From: Mediterranea sp. (in: CFB group bacteria)
GTDB taxonomy: Bacteria; Bacteroidota; Bacteroidia; Bacteroidales; Bacteroidaceae
Length of the DNA stretch: 64,000 bases
Direction: 5' to 3'
Assembly (NCBI GenBank): GCA_031287715.1
Contig: JAITSN010000020.1
Location: 1 to 64,000, forward strand
The position numbers were made by a program, and so were the translations under genes. Position 1 is the stretch's first letter. The number at the start of each line of letters is the position of its first letter. This document shows, one piece after another, positions 1-8,072 of this stretch. Under the pieces are notes generated by a model, which was not told the DNA's origin, searched no databases, and saw only the letters and a list, made by a program, of their open reading frames with translations.

Positions 1-244
1 ATTTGTCGAAGCGTCGTTTCACAGTGGGAAAACCGCTTTTTCATTTGTCGAAGCGCCGTTTCACAGTGGGAAAACCATTTTTTCATTTGTCGAAGCGCCA
101 TTCCACAGTGGGAAAACCATTTTTTCATTTGTCGAAGCGTCATTCCACAGTGAAAAACCATTTTTTCATTTGTCGAAGCGCCATTTCATAGTGGGAAACC
201 GCTTTTTCATTTGTCGAAGCGCCGTTTCACAATGGGAAAACCGC
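1..244. repeat. Tandem array A1, 42-nt unit, about 6 copies
   Basis: Six head-to-tail copies of a unit starting ATTTGTCGAAGCG, with periods of 42, 42, 42, 41 and 41 nt; the last is partial and the array may begin before the window. Copies differ at a few positions. Each unit can form a short hairpin (TTTC or TTCC against GAAA or GGAA around CACAGTG). There are no unique spacers, so it is not a CRISPR. The short ORF across it is simply a translation of the repeat. The dispersed module at 271-393 follows directly. Confidence 0.95.
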
Positions 245-270
245 AAATATGAGGCTGTTGGGTCGTAAAA

Positions 271-393
271 GGAGAGAGGGAAGGCGCAGCCGCGTTAGGG
301 CCATAAGTGGAAAGCCCACAGCGGAGCGAAACGAAGTGAAGCGAAGCGAGGACTTGCAACGGATGGCCCGACCCCCGCAGGGGGGAACGCCCA
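271..393 (-). repeat. Dispersed GC-rich module, copy R1
   Basis: About 120 bp that recurs in reverse complement at 11531-11660 and, more divergent, at 28616-28727. Shared landmarks are GGGCGTTCCCC, a CCCC-TGC-GGGG hairpin, CATCCGCTGCAAGTCCTCGC, GGGCTTTCCGC and GCGGCTGCGCCTTC. It abuts array A1 just as the other copies abut arrays A2 and A3. The ORF 249-464 reading through it also appears in part in the other copies (RMARPPQGGTPK), but this reflects DNA identity and I see no codon-level conservation. Similar GC-rich intergenic repeats are, from memory, common in Bacteroidota; I know of no assigned function. Confidence 0.85.
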
Positions 394-494
394 AATCCAT
401 TTACTATTTAGTATTTAATACTATTTTACTATTAAGAAATGAAACGGCACTCTGCTATAAATAATGTTTATCGGATATACCTGCTTAAACGCCA

Positions 495-529
495 AACTCC
501 CTGATTGCTTTTCAGCAAATCAGGGAGTT
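495..529 (-). terminator. Hairpin terminator downstream of tRNA-Gln
   Basis: A 12-bp perfect stem (AACTCCCTGATT / AATCAGGGAGTT) with an 11-nt loop. On the minus strand it lies about 45 nt past the tRNA 3' end and is followed by a T-containing stretch, so it probably ends the tRNA transcript. Confidence 0.7.
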
Positions 530-573
530 CCCTTTAAAATACAAAACCTGGACAAAGTTTCGCACTATTCTCG

Positions 574-644
574 TTGGGCTACCAGGATTCGAACCTGGAA
601 AGACAGGACCAGAATCTGACGTGTTACCATTACACCATAGCCCA
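574..644 (-). tRNA. tRNA-Gln (anticodon CUG)
   Basis: The minus strand folds as a cloverleaf: acceptor TGGGCTA/TAGCCCA, D arm GTGT...ACAC, T arm CCAGG-TTCGAAT-CCTGG, discriminator A. The anticodon loop TTCTGGT gives CTG, reading CAG (Gln). CCA is not encoded. The anticodon stem (TCAGA/CCTGT) keeps three central pairs but has a T-T at 27-43 and an A-C at 31-39, which is unusual. It stands alone between a terminator and rsfS. Confidence 0.93.
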
Positions 645-727
645 ATATATTCGCGTGCAAATATACAACTCTTTTAAAAAAGCCCAATAATTTAAATCGT
701 TTTTTCACTTAGTACAATAAATCGGTG

Positions 728-735
728 TATATTTG
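728..735 (+). promoter_or_regulatory. Possible -7 element upstream of rsfS
   Basis: TATATTTG matches the Bacteroidota -7 box TAnnTTTG, about 75 nt before the rsfS start. No convincing TTTG -33 box lies 19-21 nt upstream, so this is tentative. Confidence 0.4.
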
Positions 736-809
736 TAGGCAGGAAAGGGTTTATGAGAGAAAAAAGAAAACAACTTTCCTGCTATTCGGAATAAACCAAA
801 AATGTATTG

Positions 810-1169
810 ATGAACGAAACAAAAGATTTAATCGAGAAAATAACAGAAGGAATACAAGGTAAGAAAGGTAAAAATATTGTTGTAGCCGACTTGACCGGAA
901 TCGGCAACACCATCTGCAATTATTTTGTGATTTGCCAAGGCAATTCCCCCAGCCAAATAGGAGCTATTGTCGACTCAATCAAAGAACATACTCACAAAGG
1001 CGTAAACAGTAAACCGATAGCTATTGACGGGCTTAGAAATGCGGAATGGGTGGCTATGGACTACGCAGATGTTTTAGTACATGTATTTCTTCCGGATATT
1101 AGAACGTATTACAACTTGGAGCAACTCTGGGCAGATGCCAAACTAATGACCATTCCCGACATTGACTAA
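810..1169 (+). CDS. rsfS: Ribosomal silencing factor RsfS (Iojap family)
   Basis: 119 aa, the normal length for RsfS/Iojap, which binds ribosomal protein uL14 and blocks subunit joining when nutrients are scarce. Family landmarks are GNTICNYFVICQGNS near residue 35, GLRNAEWVAMDYADVLVHVF near residue 72, and the closing YYNLEQLWADA segment. The track begins at a TTG at 807; the ATG at 810 directly follows and fits the family N terminus. ftsH starts 6 nt after the stop and cdsA follows, so the three probably form one transcript. Confidence 0.95.
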   Translation: MNETKDLIEKITEGIQGKKGKNIVVADLTGIGNTICNYFVICQGNSPSQIGAIVDSIKEHTHKGVNSKPIAIDGLRNAEWVAMDYADVLVHVFLPDIRTYYNLEQLWADAKLMTIPDID

Positions 1170-1175
1170 TCAAAT

Positions 1176-3188
1176 ATGGAAGACAACAATAAAAAACCTA
1201 ATAGAGCAAATACGCCCCGATTCAATCTGAATTGGATGTACATGATCATCGCCATGATGTTATTGGGGCTATACCTGACCAACGAAAGCGGGTCTGTAAG
1301 CAAAAACGTATCCTACGATGAATTTCAGAAGTATGTTTGCAAAGGATATGTAAACAAAGTTGTCGGCTATGACGACAATTCCGTGGAAGCGTTTATCAAG
1401 CCCGGCCACGTGAAAGATGTCTTTAAACAAGACTCCACCAAAGCCGGCAAAAACCCGATGGTCATTACTGAAGCGCCGTCGCGCGGCAATCTGGATAATT
1501 TTCTTCAAAAGGAAAAAGACGAAGCTCATTTTGACGGAATAGTCAGCTACGATAAGAGAAAAGATTATTTCAGCATGATCCTGTGGAATATATTCCCTAT
1601 AATTCTTGTGATCGGCCTGTGGATATTTTTCACGCGCCGCATTAGCGGAGGTGGTGGCGGAGGCGCCGGCAATATCTTCAGCGTAGGGAAATCCAAAGCG
1701 CAATTGTTTGAAAAAGGAGGGTTGATGAAGATAACTTTCAAAGACGTTGCGGGATTGGCCGAAGCGAAACAGGAAGTGGAAGAAATTGTGGAATTTTTGA
1801 AAGAGCCGCAAAAGTATACCGACCTTGGAGGTAAAATACCCAAGGGCGCACTACTCGTAGGCCCTCCGGGAACCGGTAAAACATTGCTTGCCAAAGCTGT
1901 GGCTGGCGAAGCAAACGTACCTTTCTTTTCATTGGCGGGTTCGGATTTTGTTGAAATGTTTGTTGGAGTCGGCGCATCACGTGTACGCGATCTGTTCAAG
2001 CAAGCCAAAGAAAAAGCGCCATGTATCGTCTTCATTGATGAAATAGATGCCGTAGGGCGTGCGCGTGGCAAAAACCCAAGCATGGGAGGCAACGACGAAC
2101 GCGAAAATACGCTAAATCAGTTGCTTACCGAGATGGACGGCTTCGGCTCGAACAGCGGGGTCATCATTCTGGCAGCCACCAACCGTGTGGACGTACTGGA
2201 TAAAGCGCTGCTTCGTGCCGGACGCTTCGACCGCCAGATCCACGTAGACTTGCCGGACCTGAACGAACGTAAAGAAGTCTTTGGCGTTCATCTTCGCCCG
2301 ATCAAGATAGACAACAGCGTCGACATTGACTTACTTGCCCGGCAGACACCGGGATTCTCGGGAGCAGACATAGCCAACGTATGCAACGAAGCTGCACTGA
2401 TAGCAGCCCGCCATGGCAAAAAAGCCGTGGAGAAACAAGACTTCCTCAATGCTGTAGACCGCATTATCGGAGGATTGGAAAAGAAAAGCAAGATCACAAC
2501 GGAAGCGGAACGCCGCGCAATTGCTCTGCACGAAGCCGGACACGCCTCACTGTCCTGGGTGCTGGAACATGCAAATCCGTTGATCAAAGTTACGATCGTA
2601 CCGCGCGGGCGTGCATTGGGAGCAGCGTGGTACCTGCCCGAAGAAAGACAGATCACAACCAAAGAGCAAATGCTGGACGAGATGTGCGCCACCTTAGGCG
2701 GACGCGCCGCAGAAGATCTGTTTCTGGGCAGAATCTCAACCGGTGCGATGAATGACCTGGAACGGGTAACAAAACAGGCTTACGGAATGACCGCTTTCCT
2801 GGGAATGAGCGAAAAACTACCCAATTTGTGTTACTACAATAATGACGAATACTCCTTCAACAAGCCATACAGTGAAAAAACAGCCGAAACGATCGACGAA
2901 GAAGTACAAAGCATGATCAACCGGCAGTATGAACGCGCCAAAGGGATCCTGTCCGACCACCGGGAAAAACACAATGAATTGGCGCAATTGCTGATTGACA
3001 GGGAAGTGATCTATGCCGAAGACGTAGAACGCATCTTCGGCAAACGCCCGTGGGCTTCCCGCTCGGAAGAGATCATGGAAAGCGAAAAGAACCGCAAGGC
3101 GAAGTCCCAGGAAGAAGAAGCAAAGAATCATAAAGCAGAACCCGATACGGATATAACCGCCGGGCAAGTGGAAAAACTCAACACCTAA
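1176..3188 (+). CDS. ftsH: ATP-dependent zinc metalloprotease FtsH
   Basis: 670-aa inner-membrane AAA+ protease that degrades misfolded and short-lived membrane and cytosolic proteins. Visible parts: first membrane segment about residues 20-36, periplasmic domain to about 130, second segment about 134-152, a Gly-rich linker, Walker A GPPGTGKT (229-236), Walker B IVFIDEID (284-291), the second region of homology with [21 protein letters not shown] split around 335-354, and the zinc site HEAGH (452-456). The charged tail after about 620 is variable in the family. It sits between rsfS and cdsA, a common Bacteroidales order. Confidence 0.98.
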   Translation: MEDNNKKPNRANTPRFNLNWMYMIIAMMLLGLYLTNESGSVSKNVSYDEFQKYVCKGYVNKVVGYDDNSVEAFIKPGHVKDVFKQDSTKAGKNPMVITEAPSRGNLDNFLQKEKDEAHFDGIVSYDKRKDYFSMILWNIFPIILVIGLWIFFTRRISGGGGGGAGNIFSVGKSKAQLFEKGGLMKITFKDVAGLAEAKQEVEEIVEFLKEPQKYTDLGGKIPKGALLVGPPGTGKTLLAKAVAGEANVPFFSLAGSDFVEMFVGVGASRVRDLFKQAKEKAPCIVFIDEIDAVGRARGKNPSMGGNDERENTLNQLLTEMDGFGSNSGVIILAATNRVDVLDKALLRAGRFDRQIHVDLPDLNERKEVFGVHLRPIKIDNSVDIDLLARQTPGFSGADIANVCNEAALIAARHGKKAVEKQDFLNAVDRIIGGLEKKSKITTEAERRAIALHEAGHASLSWVLEHANPLIKVTIVPRGRALGAAWYLPEERQITTKEQMLDEMCATLGGRAAEDLFLGRISTGAMNDLERVTKQAYGMTAFLGMSEKLPNLCYYNNDEYSFNKPYSEKTAETIDEEVQSMINRQYERAKGILSDHREKHNELAQLLIDREVIYAEDVERIFGKRPWASRSEEIMESEKNRKAKSQEEEAKNHKAEPDTDITAGQVEKLNT

Positions 3189-3202
3189 AACTATAAACTC
3201 AA

Positions 3203-4042
3203 TTGAAAAACCTTATTATACGAACAATTACCGGAGTACTGTTTGTGGCAATACTCCTGTTTTGTATTCTGTACGGCCCATGGCCCTTCGTTCTTCTATT
3301 TGCTGTCATCACCGGATTATGTGTATTTGAGTTTGCAACACTCGTCAACCGGACAAAAGGCGTAGCGATAAACCGGCTCATGTCCAGCATGGGAGGAGTA
3401 TATCTGTTTCTTGCTTTCATGGGATTCTGCACAAATGCTTCAGGCTTTATCCTGTTCATTCCCTATCTCGTACTACTCATCTACCTGATGGTGAGCGAGC
3501 TTTACGCCAAAAAGGAAAACCCGGTGAATAATTGGGCGTATACGATGCTCAGCCAAATGTATGTTGCCCTTCCCTTCGCGTTGCTCAATACATTGACATT
3601 CCACTATAATAAAGCTGAAGATGCCGTAGACTACAACGCCATACTTCCGCTATCCGTTTTTATTTTCACCTGGCTGAACGATACCGGAGCGTATTGCGCC
3701 GGCACGCTGTTTGGAAAACACAAGCTATTCGAACGTATTTCCCCCAAAAAGTCCTGGGAAGGTTCCGTCGGAGGCGGCGCGGCAACCATAGCCTCATCGT
3801 TCGTCTTTGCCGGCTTTTCCTCCATCCTGACCACGCCGGGCTGGGTTGGATTAGCATTGGTTGTGGTTCTGTTCGGAACCTGGGGGGATTTGACGGAATC
3901 ACTGTTCAAGCGCCATCTGGGAATAAAAGATTCGGGCGCCATACTGCCCGGACACGGAGGCCTGCTCGATCGCTTCGACAGCATCCTGATTGCCGTACCC
4001 GCAGCAGTGGCATATCTGTTTATACTCAAGAACTTTATTTGA
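3203..4042 (+). CDS. cdsA: Phosphatidate cytidylyltransferase
   Basis: 279-aa polytopic membrane enzyme that makes CDP-diacylglycerol from phosphatidate and CTP, the branch point for phospholipid synthesis. The C-terminal part carries the family signature, read as SLFKRHLGIKDSGAILPGHG followed by GLLDRFDS. Several hydrophobic segments precede it. The start is a TTG: the encoded N terminus KNLIIRTITGVLF fits the family and no ATG lies in a suitable place. It follows ftsH by 14 nt. The convergent phosphopantetheinyl transferase gene ends 12 nt downstream with no obvious terminator. Confidence 0.95.
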   Translation: MKNLIIRTITGVLFVAILLFCILYGPWPFVLLFAVITGLCVFEFATLVNRTKGVAINRLMSSMGGVYLFLAFMGFCTNASGFILFIPYLVLLIYLMVSELYAKKENPVNNWAYTMLSQMYVALPFALLNTLTFHYNKAEDAVDYNAILPLSVFIFTWLNDTGAYCAGTLFGKHKLFERISPKKSWEGSVGGGAATIASSFVFAGFSSILTTPGWVGLALVVVLFGTWGDLTESLFKRHLGIKDSGAILPGHGGLLDRFDSILIAVPAAVAYLFILKNFI

Positions 4043-4054
4043 AAAAGACAAGCG

Positions 4055-4687
4055 CTACTTTGGGACGATAGTCCATGTCATGACAAAATCGGTGTCGAGC
4101 ATGTAGTTTATAACGTATGTTTTTCCACGGGGGCTACGGGTCTCTTTACCGGAGAAGCAGCCGCCGTCCATTTGGGAAAGCCCGACGTACAAGTGCTCGC
4201 GGAAGTCTACCGCTTCTTCATCCATACATTTGAACATGGTTTCTTTGGCCGACCAGATAAGCAAAAGGGCCTGGGTCTTTTGGGCCGGATCTTCGGGAAG
4301 AAATTCGTCATCCCGTACGAATTTAGGGGCTGCTCTATGCACGCGTTCGCCGGTTTTCTCTATATCAATGCCCACTTCGCCGGTTTTGCCGACAATAACA
4401 GCTGCGTAGCCTTTGGTATGGGAGATGCTGAGGTATGTGCCGCCGGTAAAATAAGGTTTCCCGCTGGGATGATAGTGAACCGGTTCGTTCTCTCCCGTGA
4501 GAGTAAAGAGAAGAACGCGCACGGCCAGCCATTCTGTTTTTCTGGAGTCGGATTTAAATACATCCGATTCATGCACGTACATGGCGCCATGATCCGGAAG
4601 CAGGGCCAGCAATTCATCCGGCGTTTCGGTTATTTTCCAGATCCCCCACCGGTATCCGGCCGTTATAAATTGCTTGTATAAACCCAT
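4055..4687 (-). CDS. 4'-phosphopantetheinyl transferase superfamily protein
   Basis: 210 aa. Enzymes of this family move the phosphopantetheine arm of CoA onto a conserved Ser of carrier proteins. Sfp-type motifs are visible: YLSISHTKGYAAVIV around residue 82-96, GIDIEKTGERV (Mg-binding Asp) about 105-115, and LLLIWSAKETMFKC (WxxKEA-like) about 142-155. The length fits single-domain PPTases. It is the last gene of the mutY-ssb-gldE group, a gene order I know from Bacteroides. Whether it serves fatty-acid ACP or another carrier cannot be told from sequence. Confidence 0.9.
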   Translation of the reverse strand: MGLYKQFITAGYRWGIWKITETPDELLALLPDHGAMYVHESDVFKSDSRKTEWLAVRVLLFTLTGENEPVHYHPSGKPYFTGGTYLSISHTKGYAAVIVGKTGEVGIDIEKTGERVHRAAPKFVRDDEFLPEDPAQKTQALLLIWSAKETMFKCMDEEAVDFREHLYVGLSQMDGGCFSGKETRSPRGKTYVINYMLDTDFVMTWTIVPK

Positions 4688-4727
4688 TGCCGCGTTGAGT
4701 GTCGGAGGTTGGAAATTGCCTGTGGTT

Positions 4728-6053
4728 TCAATTTCCGGCGTTCAATTTGGTTAGTTTCACTTTCAGGATCCGGCGGTTATCCATTTCCAGGATCTCAAAC
4801 TCGTAATCCTCATAGGTGAGTATCTCGTGGAGCTGTGGAAATTCGCCCTTGATTTCAAGCAGAAGCCCGGCCAGCGTATCGGCATCGCCGGAAATCTTTT
4901 CGAGGTCTTCCGGATGGCATCGCACGATCTTGCAAAAATCGGTCAGCTGGGTTTTGGCTTCAAAGATCCAGGTGTGGTCATTGATTACGACGAATGTACG
5001 TTCTTCATCATCGTACTCATCGCGGATCTCGCCTACAATTTCTTCGATGATATCTTCCATCGTGACGATGCCCGAAGTTCCCCCGAACTCATCCACAACA
5101 ATGGCGATATGGATCTTCTCGGTTTGAAAATCGCGCAACAGATCGTCGATCATCTTGGTCTCCGGTACAAAATATGCCGGACGGATGAGCGACTGCCAGC
5201 GGAAATTATCGCCTTTGTTGATATGGGGAATCAGGTCTTTGGTGTAAAGTATTCCTTTGATGTTGTCGAGCGAGCCGGAATAAACGGGCATACGGGAGTA
5301 TGCATTGTCTACGATACATTGCAATACGTTTTTGAATGAGGTGCGTATGTCCAGATCGACGACATCCAGCCGCGAGGTCATCACTTCTTTCGCTGTCTCG
5401 CCGCCAAAACGCACGATACCTTCGAGTATGGTGTTTTCTTCAGAAAGCTGCTCTTTATCCGTTAAGTCAAAGGCCCGTGACAGTTCGCTGACAGAAATGC
5501 TGCGGTTCTTTTTTACTATGTGTTTGTTCAGAAAAATAGATGATTTCATCAGTAATGAGGCTAACGGATAGAATATCTTTTGGAACATGATAATGCCACC
5601 GGCGGAAAAACGGGAAAAGGCCAATATTTTCTGCGCGGAGAATATTTTCGGCATGATTTCGCCGAACAGCAGCAGCAAAAAGGTTAATATGACAGTCAGG
5701 ATGATGAACTCGGCAACGGGCGATGAAAAATCGAACACGCCCATGAAGAAGTAATTGCAGAGCATGATGATCGTTACATTCACGGAATTGTTGGTTATCA
5801 GGATGGTCGCCAACAGGCGTTCCGTATTGCTCAAAAGGTAGCTGACTTTTTCATCGGCCGGATGGCTCCGCGCATTGATCTTACTGCGGTCGGATGGAGA
5901 TAAGGAAAAGAAAGCGATCTCGGAAGCTGAGGCGAAGCCTGACACAAGCAGCAATAAACCAGCCAAAACAATGGCTACAACCATAGAAGTTGTGGGGGAA
6001 TTTACGGCTATGTCGCCCCAGCAATCCGACAACCGGTATAGATAATCGTCCAA
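4728..6053 (-). CDS. gldE: GldE-type gliding-motility-associated CorC/HlyC family membrane protein
   Basis: 441 aa. Order of parts: an N-terminal hydrophobic segment (about 23-45), a DUF21/CNNM-like membrane domain to about 185, two CBS domains (about 205-330, containing GGETAKEVMTSRLDVVDLD and IHIAIVVDEFGGTSGIVT), and a C-terminal CorC/HlyC domain with TLAGLLLEIKGEFPQ. The family includes Mg/Co efflux-type proteins; the Bacteroidota branch is called GldE and is present even in non-gliding species. The ssb-gldE-PPTase context supports that name. Its real function here is unknown. Confidence 0.87.
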   Translation of the reverse strand: MDDYLYRLSDCWGDIAVNSPTTSMVVAIVLAGLLLLVSGFASASEIAFFSLSPSDRSKINARSHPADEKVSYLLSNTERLLATILITNNSVNVTIIMLCNYFFMGVFDFSSPVAEFIILTVILTFLLLLFGEIMPKIFSAQKILAFSRFSAGGIIMFQKIFYPLASLLMKSSIFLNKHIVKKNRSISVSELSRAFDLTDKEQLSEENTILEGIVRFGGETAKEVMTSRLDVVDLDIRTSFKNVLQCIVDNAYSRMPVYSGSLDNIKGILYTKDLIPHINKGDNFRWQSLIRPAYFVPETKMIDDLLRDFQTEKIHIAIVVDEFGGTSGIVTMEDIIEEIVGEIRDEYDDEERTFVVINDHTWIFEAKTQLTDFCKIVRCHPEDLEKISGDADTLAGLLLEIKGEFPQLHEILTYEDYEFEILEMDNRRILKVKLTKLNAGN

Positions 6054-6098
6054 TTAAGCTGTTTTTTTAATTAAGAAATATTCAACGGCAACTTCCAG

Positions 6099-6572
6099 TC
6101 AAAAAGGCAAGTCGTCGGCCGGATTATTGTTATTGGCTTCCGACGCAGGCTGTTCGCCTTGAGACGGCACCGGCGCTTGCTGGTTTCTCTGTGGCGGCGG
6201 CGTACCGGCTGCTGCTGCACCGGCGGCGGAACCGCTGCCTTTAGAGGTAAGCATTTCCATGTTGTCGACAAAGATCTCGGTCACATAACGTTTGTTACCG
6301 GCTTGGTCGTCATACGAACGGGTTCTGATCTTGCCTTCTATATATAACTTATCTCCCTTGTGGATATACTTTTCCGCAGTTTCTGCCAAACCACGCCACA
6401 GCACTAAGTTATGCCATTCTGTTCTTTCGGGAACCTGAGTTCCATTAGCCAGCGCATATGCGCGCTCCGATGTGGCTAAAGACATTGTTGCAACGGCAAT
6501 TCCGGTATCGAGATACCTCACTTCGGGGTCTTTACCCACATTTCCCAATAAAATTACTTTGTTTACTGACAT
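6099..6572 (-). CDS. ssb: Single-stranded DNA-binding protein
   Basis: 157 aa with the OB-fold core opening MSVNKVILLGNVGKDPEVRY, the WHNLVLWRGLAETAEKYIHKG strand region, a low-complexity Gln/Pro/Ala linker (about 118-145), and the acidic tail ending DDLPF that recruits partner proteins of replication and repair. It sits between mutY and gldE on the same strand and has a well-formed promoter directly upstream. Confidence 0.97.
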   Translation of the reverse strand: MSVNKVILLGNVGKDPEVRYLDTGIAVATMSLATSERAYALANGTQVPERTEWHNLVLWRGLAETAEKYIHKGDKLYIEGKIRTRSYDDQAGNKRYVTEIFVDNMEMLTSKGSGSAAGAAAAGTPPPQRNQQAPVPSQGEQPASEANNNNPADDLPF

Positions 6573-6609
6573 AATGTTGATCGTATAAAATATAATTGTT
6601 TCCGAATGC

Positions 6610-6640
6610 CAAAAATAAATAGAACCTGGGGATAAAGCAA
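6610..6640 (-). promoter_or_regulatory. Promoter of ssb
   Basis: On the minus strand TTGC, then 19-20 nt, then TATTTTTG, matching the Bacteroidota sigma-ABfr pattern. It ends about 38 nt before the ssb ATG and lies between the mutY stop and the ssb start. Confidence 0.65.
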
Positions 6641-6651
6641 GCGTTTTTTAT

Positions 6652-7755
6652 CTATTTCTTTTCCAAAAAGATTTGCACCAGTCTCGAAATGGCATATTGG
6701 TTCATTTCATTTTTCTTTATGCGTTTATATGCGGCAAACGACCGGGTTTCTTCCGGTAGGGTTACTTCGTAAAAATCGGCGTAAACCACACGGTGTGAAA
6801 GAACATGTTTCACTTGCCGCAGGGATAGTTTTATTACAGGGGATTCGTTTCCGGCTATGAGGTTGCGAAATTCAGGCAGGGCGGTCAGCTCTTCTTCCGT
6901 TACAGCCCGGGAAGTTTCGATCAGCGGCAGTTCAAACAGGTTTTTCCAAATATCATCTTCCGCACGTTTCCGGATATAGGTATATTCTCCCGCATGTACA
7001 TATATATAATTGAAGTAGCGATTTGTAATTTTCGTTTTGTTTTTCTTGACCGGCAGCTTCGAGACCGTTCCGTTTGCAAGCGCGGTGCAGCCGGCAGCTA
7101 AAGGACATTCGGCACATCCGGGCGATTTGGGAGTACACAGCAAAGCGCCGAAATCCATGATCGCCTGATTGTACAGGGCGGGGCATTTCCGGTCAATCAA
7201 CCGGTTTGCCCATCCGGTTATTTCTTTTTTCCCACGTCCCGAATCTATCGGGGTCTCTATGCCCATGTAGCGGGAAACTACACGAAAAACATTCCCGTCA
7301 ACGACCGGATAGGGCATGTCGTAAGCGATCGAACAAATGGCGGCAGCTGTATATTCGCCTACTCCTTTCAGTGCGATAATCCCTTCGTATGTGTCCGGAA
7401 ATGCGCCATTCATGCTTTTTGCGGCGGCGTGTAAGTTCCTGGCGCGCGAATAATACCCCAATCCCTGCCAATATTTCATCACTTCGTCTTCATGGGCTTC
7501 CGCTAATGTTCGTACATCCGGAAAACGTTCGATAAAACGCAGGAAATAATCATATCCCTGATTAACGCGGGTCTGTTGCAAGATGATCTCCGATACCCAG
7601 ATCGTATAGGGGTCGGTTGCTCCCCGCCAAGGCAATTCACGTTTGTTTTCATTGTACCAACGGATTATATTTGTTGAAAAGCGGGAGCAGACCGTTGAAT
7701 ATTCATCTTCATGTATCTCAGCAAGAGGCGGCGGCGTGTATTTCTTTTGGAGCAT
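6652..7755 (-). CDS. mutY: A/G-specific adenine glycosylase MutY
   Basis: 367 aa. It removes adenine mispaired with 8-oxoguanine or G. Visible: an N-terminal glycosylase core with WVSEIILQQTRVNQGYDY (catalytic Glu region), helix-hairpin-helix ALKGVGEYTAAAI, catalytic Asp in VVDGNVFRV, the 4Fe-4S ligand pattern C-x6-C-x2-C-x5-C in CTPKSPGCAECPLAAGC, and a C-terminal NUDIX-like domain. The track ORF begins at 7929, but the extra 58 residues read through a repeat remnant and the promoter; the ATG at 7755 gives the normal N terminus. Confidence 0.95.
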   Translation of the reverse strand: MLQKKYTPPPLAEIHEDEYSTVCSRFSTNIIRWYNENKRELPWRGATDPYTIWVSEIILQQTRVNQGYDYFLRFIERFPDVRTLAEAHEDEVMKYWQGLGYYSRARNLHAAAKSMNGAFPDTYEGIIALKGVGEYTAAAICSIAYDMPYPVVDGNVFRVVSRYMGIETPIDSGRGKKEITGWANRLIDRKCPALYNQAIMDFGALLCTPKSPGCAECPLAAGCTALANGTVSKLPVKKNKTKITNRYFNYIYVHAGEYTYIRKRAEDDIWKNLFELPLIETSRAVTEEELTALPEFRNLIAGNESPVIKLSLRQVKHVLSHRVVYADFYEVTLPEETRSFAAYKRIKKNEMNQYAISRLVQIFLEKK

Positions 7756-7779
7756 GGAATAATTTCTAATAATATCCGT

Positions 7780-7810
7780 CAAAGATAGGATTAAGATGCT
7801 TTCGACGAAA
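7780..7810 (-). promoter_or_regulatory. Promoter of mutY
   Basis: On the minus strand TATCTTTG (7780-7787) is preceded at 19 nt by TTTC, one base from the TTTG -33 consensus. It lies 25 nt before the ATG at 7755 and therefore supports the shortened mutY start. Confidence 0.6.
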
Positions 7811-7851
7811 TATTTGCGCTCTCCGCTGAGCGGAGGATGCTGTGGAAAAAT
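7810..7851. repeat. Single unit related to tandem array A6
   Basis: TATTTGCGCTCTCCGCTGAG followed by CGGAGGATG closely resembles the array unit at 60537-60730 (TATTTGCGCCTTCCGGTGAG then CGGAAACCATT). The hairpin is kept with compensated bases: CTCCG/CGGAG here, CTTCCG/CGGAAG there. Only one unit is present. Confidence 0.65.
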
Positions 7852-7894
7852 CCTATAGAGACTCCTGAAAGAAATCAATCCAATGATAGCAGCC

Positions 7895-7924
7895 AATGCC
7901 CGGCCCCCTGCGGGGGAACGCCCA
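7895..7924 (-). repeat. Remnant of the dispersed GC-rich module
   Basis: ATGCCCGGCCCCCTGCGGGG then GAACGCCCA matches the end of copy R1 (364-393), in the same orientation. The rest of the module is missing. A repeat unit lies 45 nt to its left (7810-7851), the same relative order as in the complete copies. Confidence 0.65.
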
Positions 7925-8015
7925 CACAATGATATTTAATGGGCGCTTTTGGTATAAACTTGTATGTTGTTGCCAAAAAAATATGTTTTATGGATATAGA
8001 TCAGCCCGTTTCGGC

Positions 8016-8023
8016 TATATTTG
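8016..8023 (+). promoter_or_regulatory. Possible -7 element of the peptide transporter gene
   Basis: TATATTTG, 50 nt upstream of the ATG at 8073. No clear -33 box at the expected distance. Confidence 0.4.
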
Positions 8024-8072
8024 CAAACAGAGAATTAAAAATGATTTCAATCACACTTAAATTAATTAATCT

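Noticed and set aside
1-244. CRISPR array at the left edge, and similar for the other arrays
   Set aside because: Units are contiguous with no unique spacers and no cas genes are in the window.
249-464. 71-aa ORF, and the matching ORFs at 11495-11704 and 28594-28791
   Set aside because: They are translations of the dispersed GC-rich module; shared peptide RMARPPQGGTPK reflects DNA identity, and frame is lost in the third copy.
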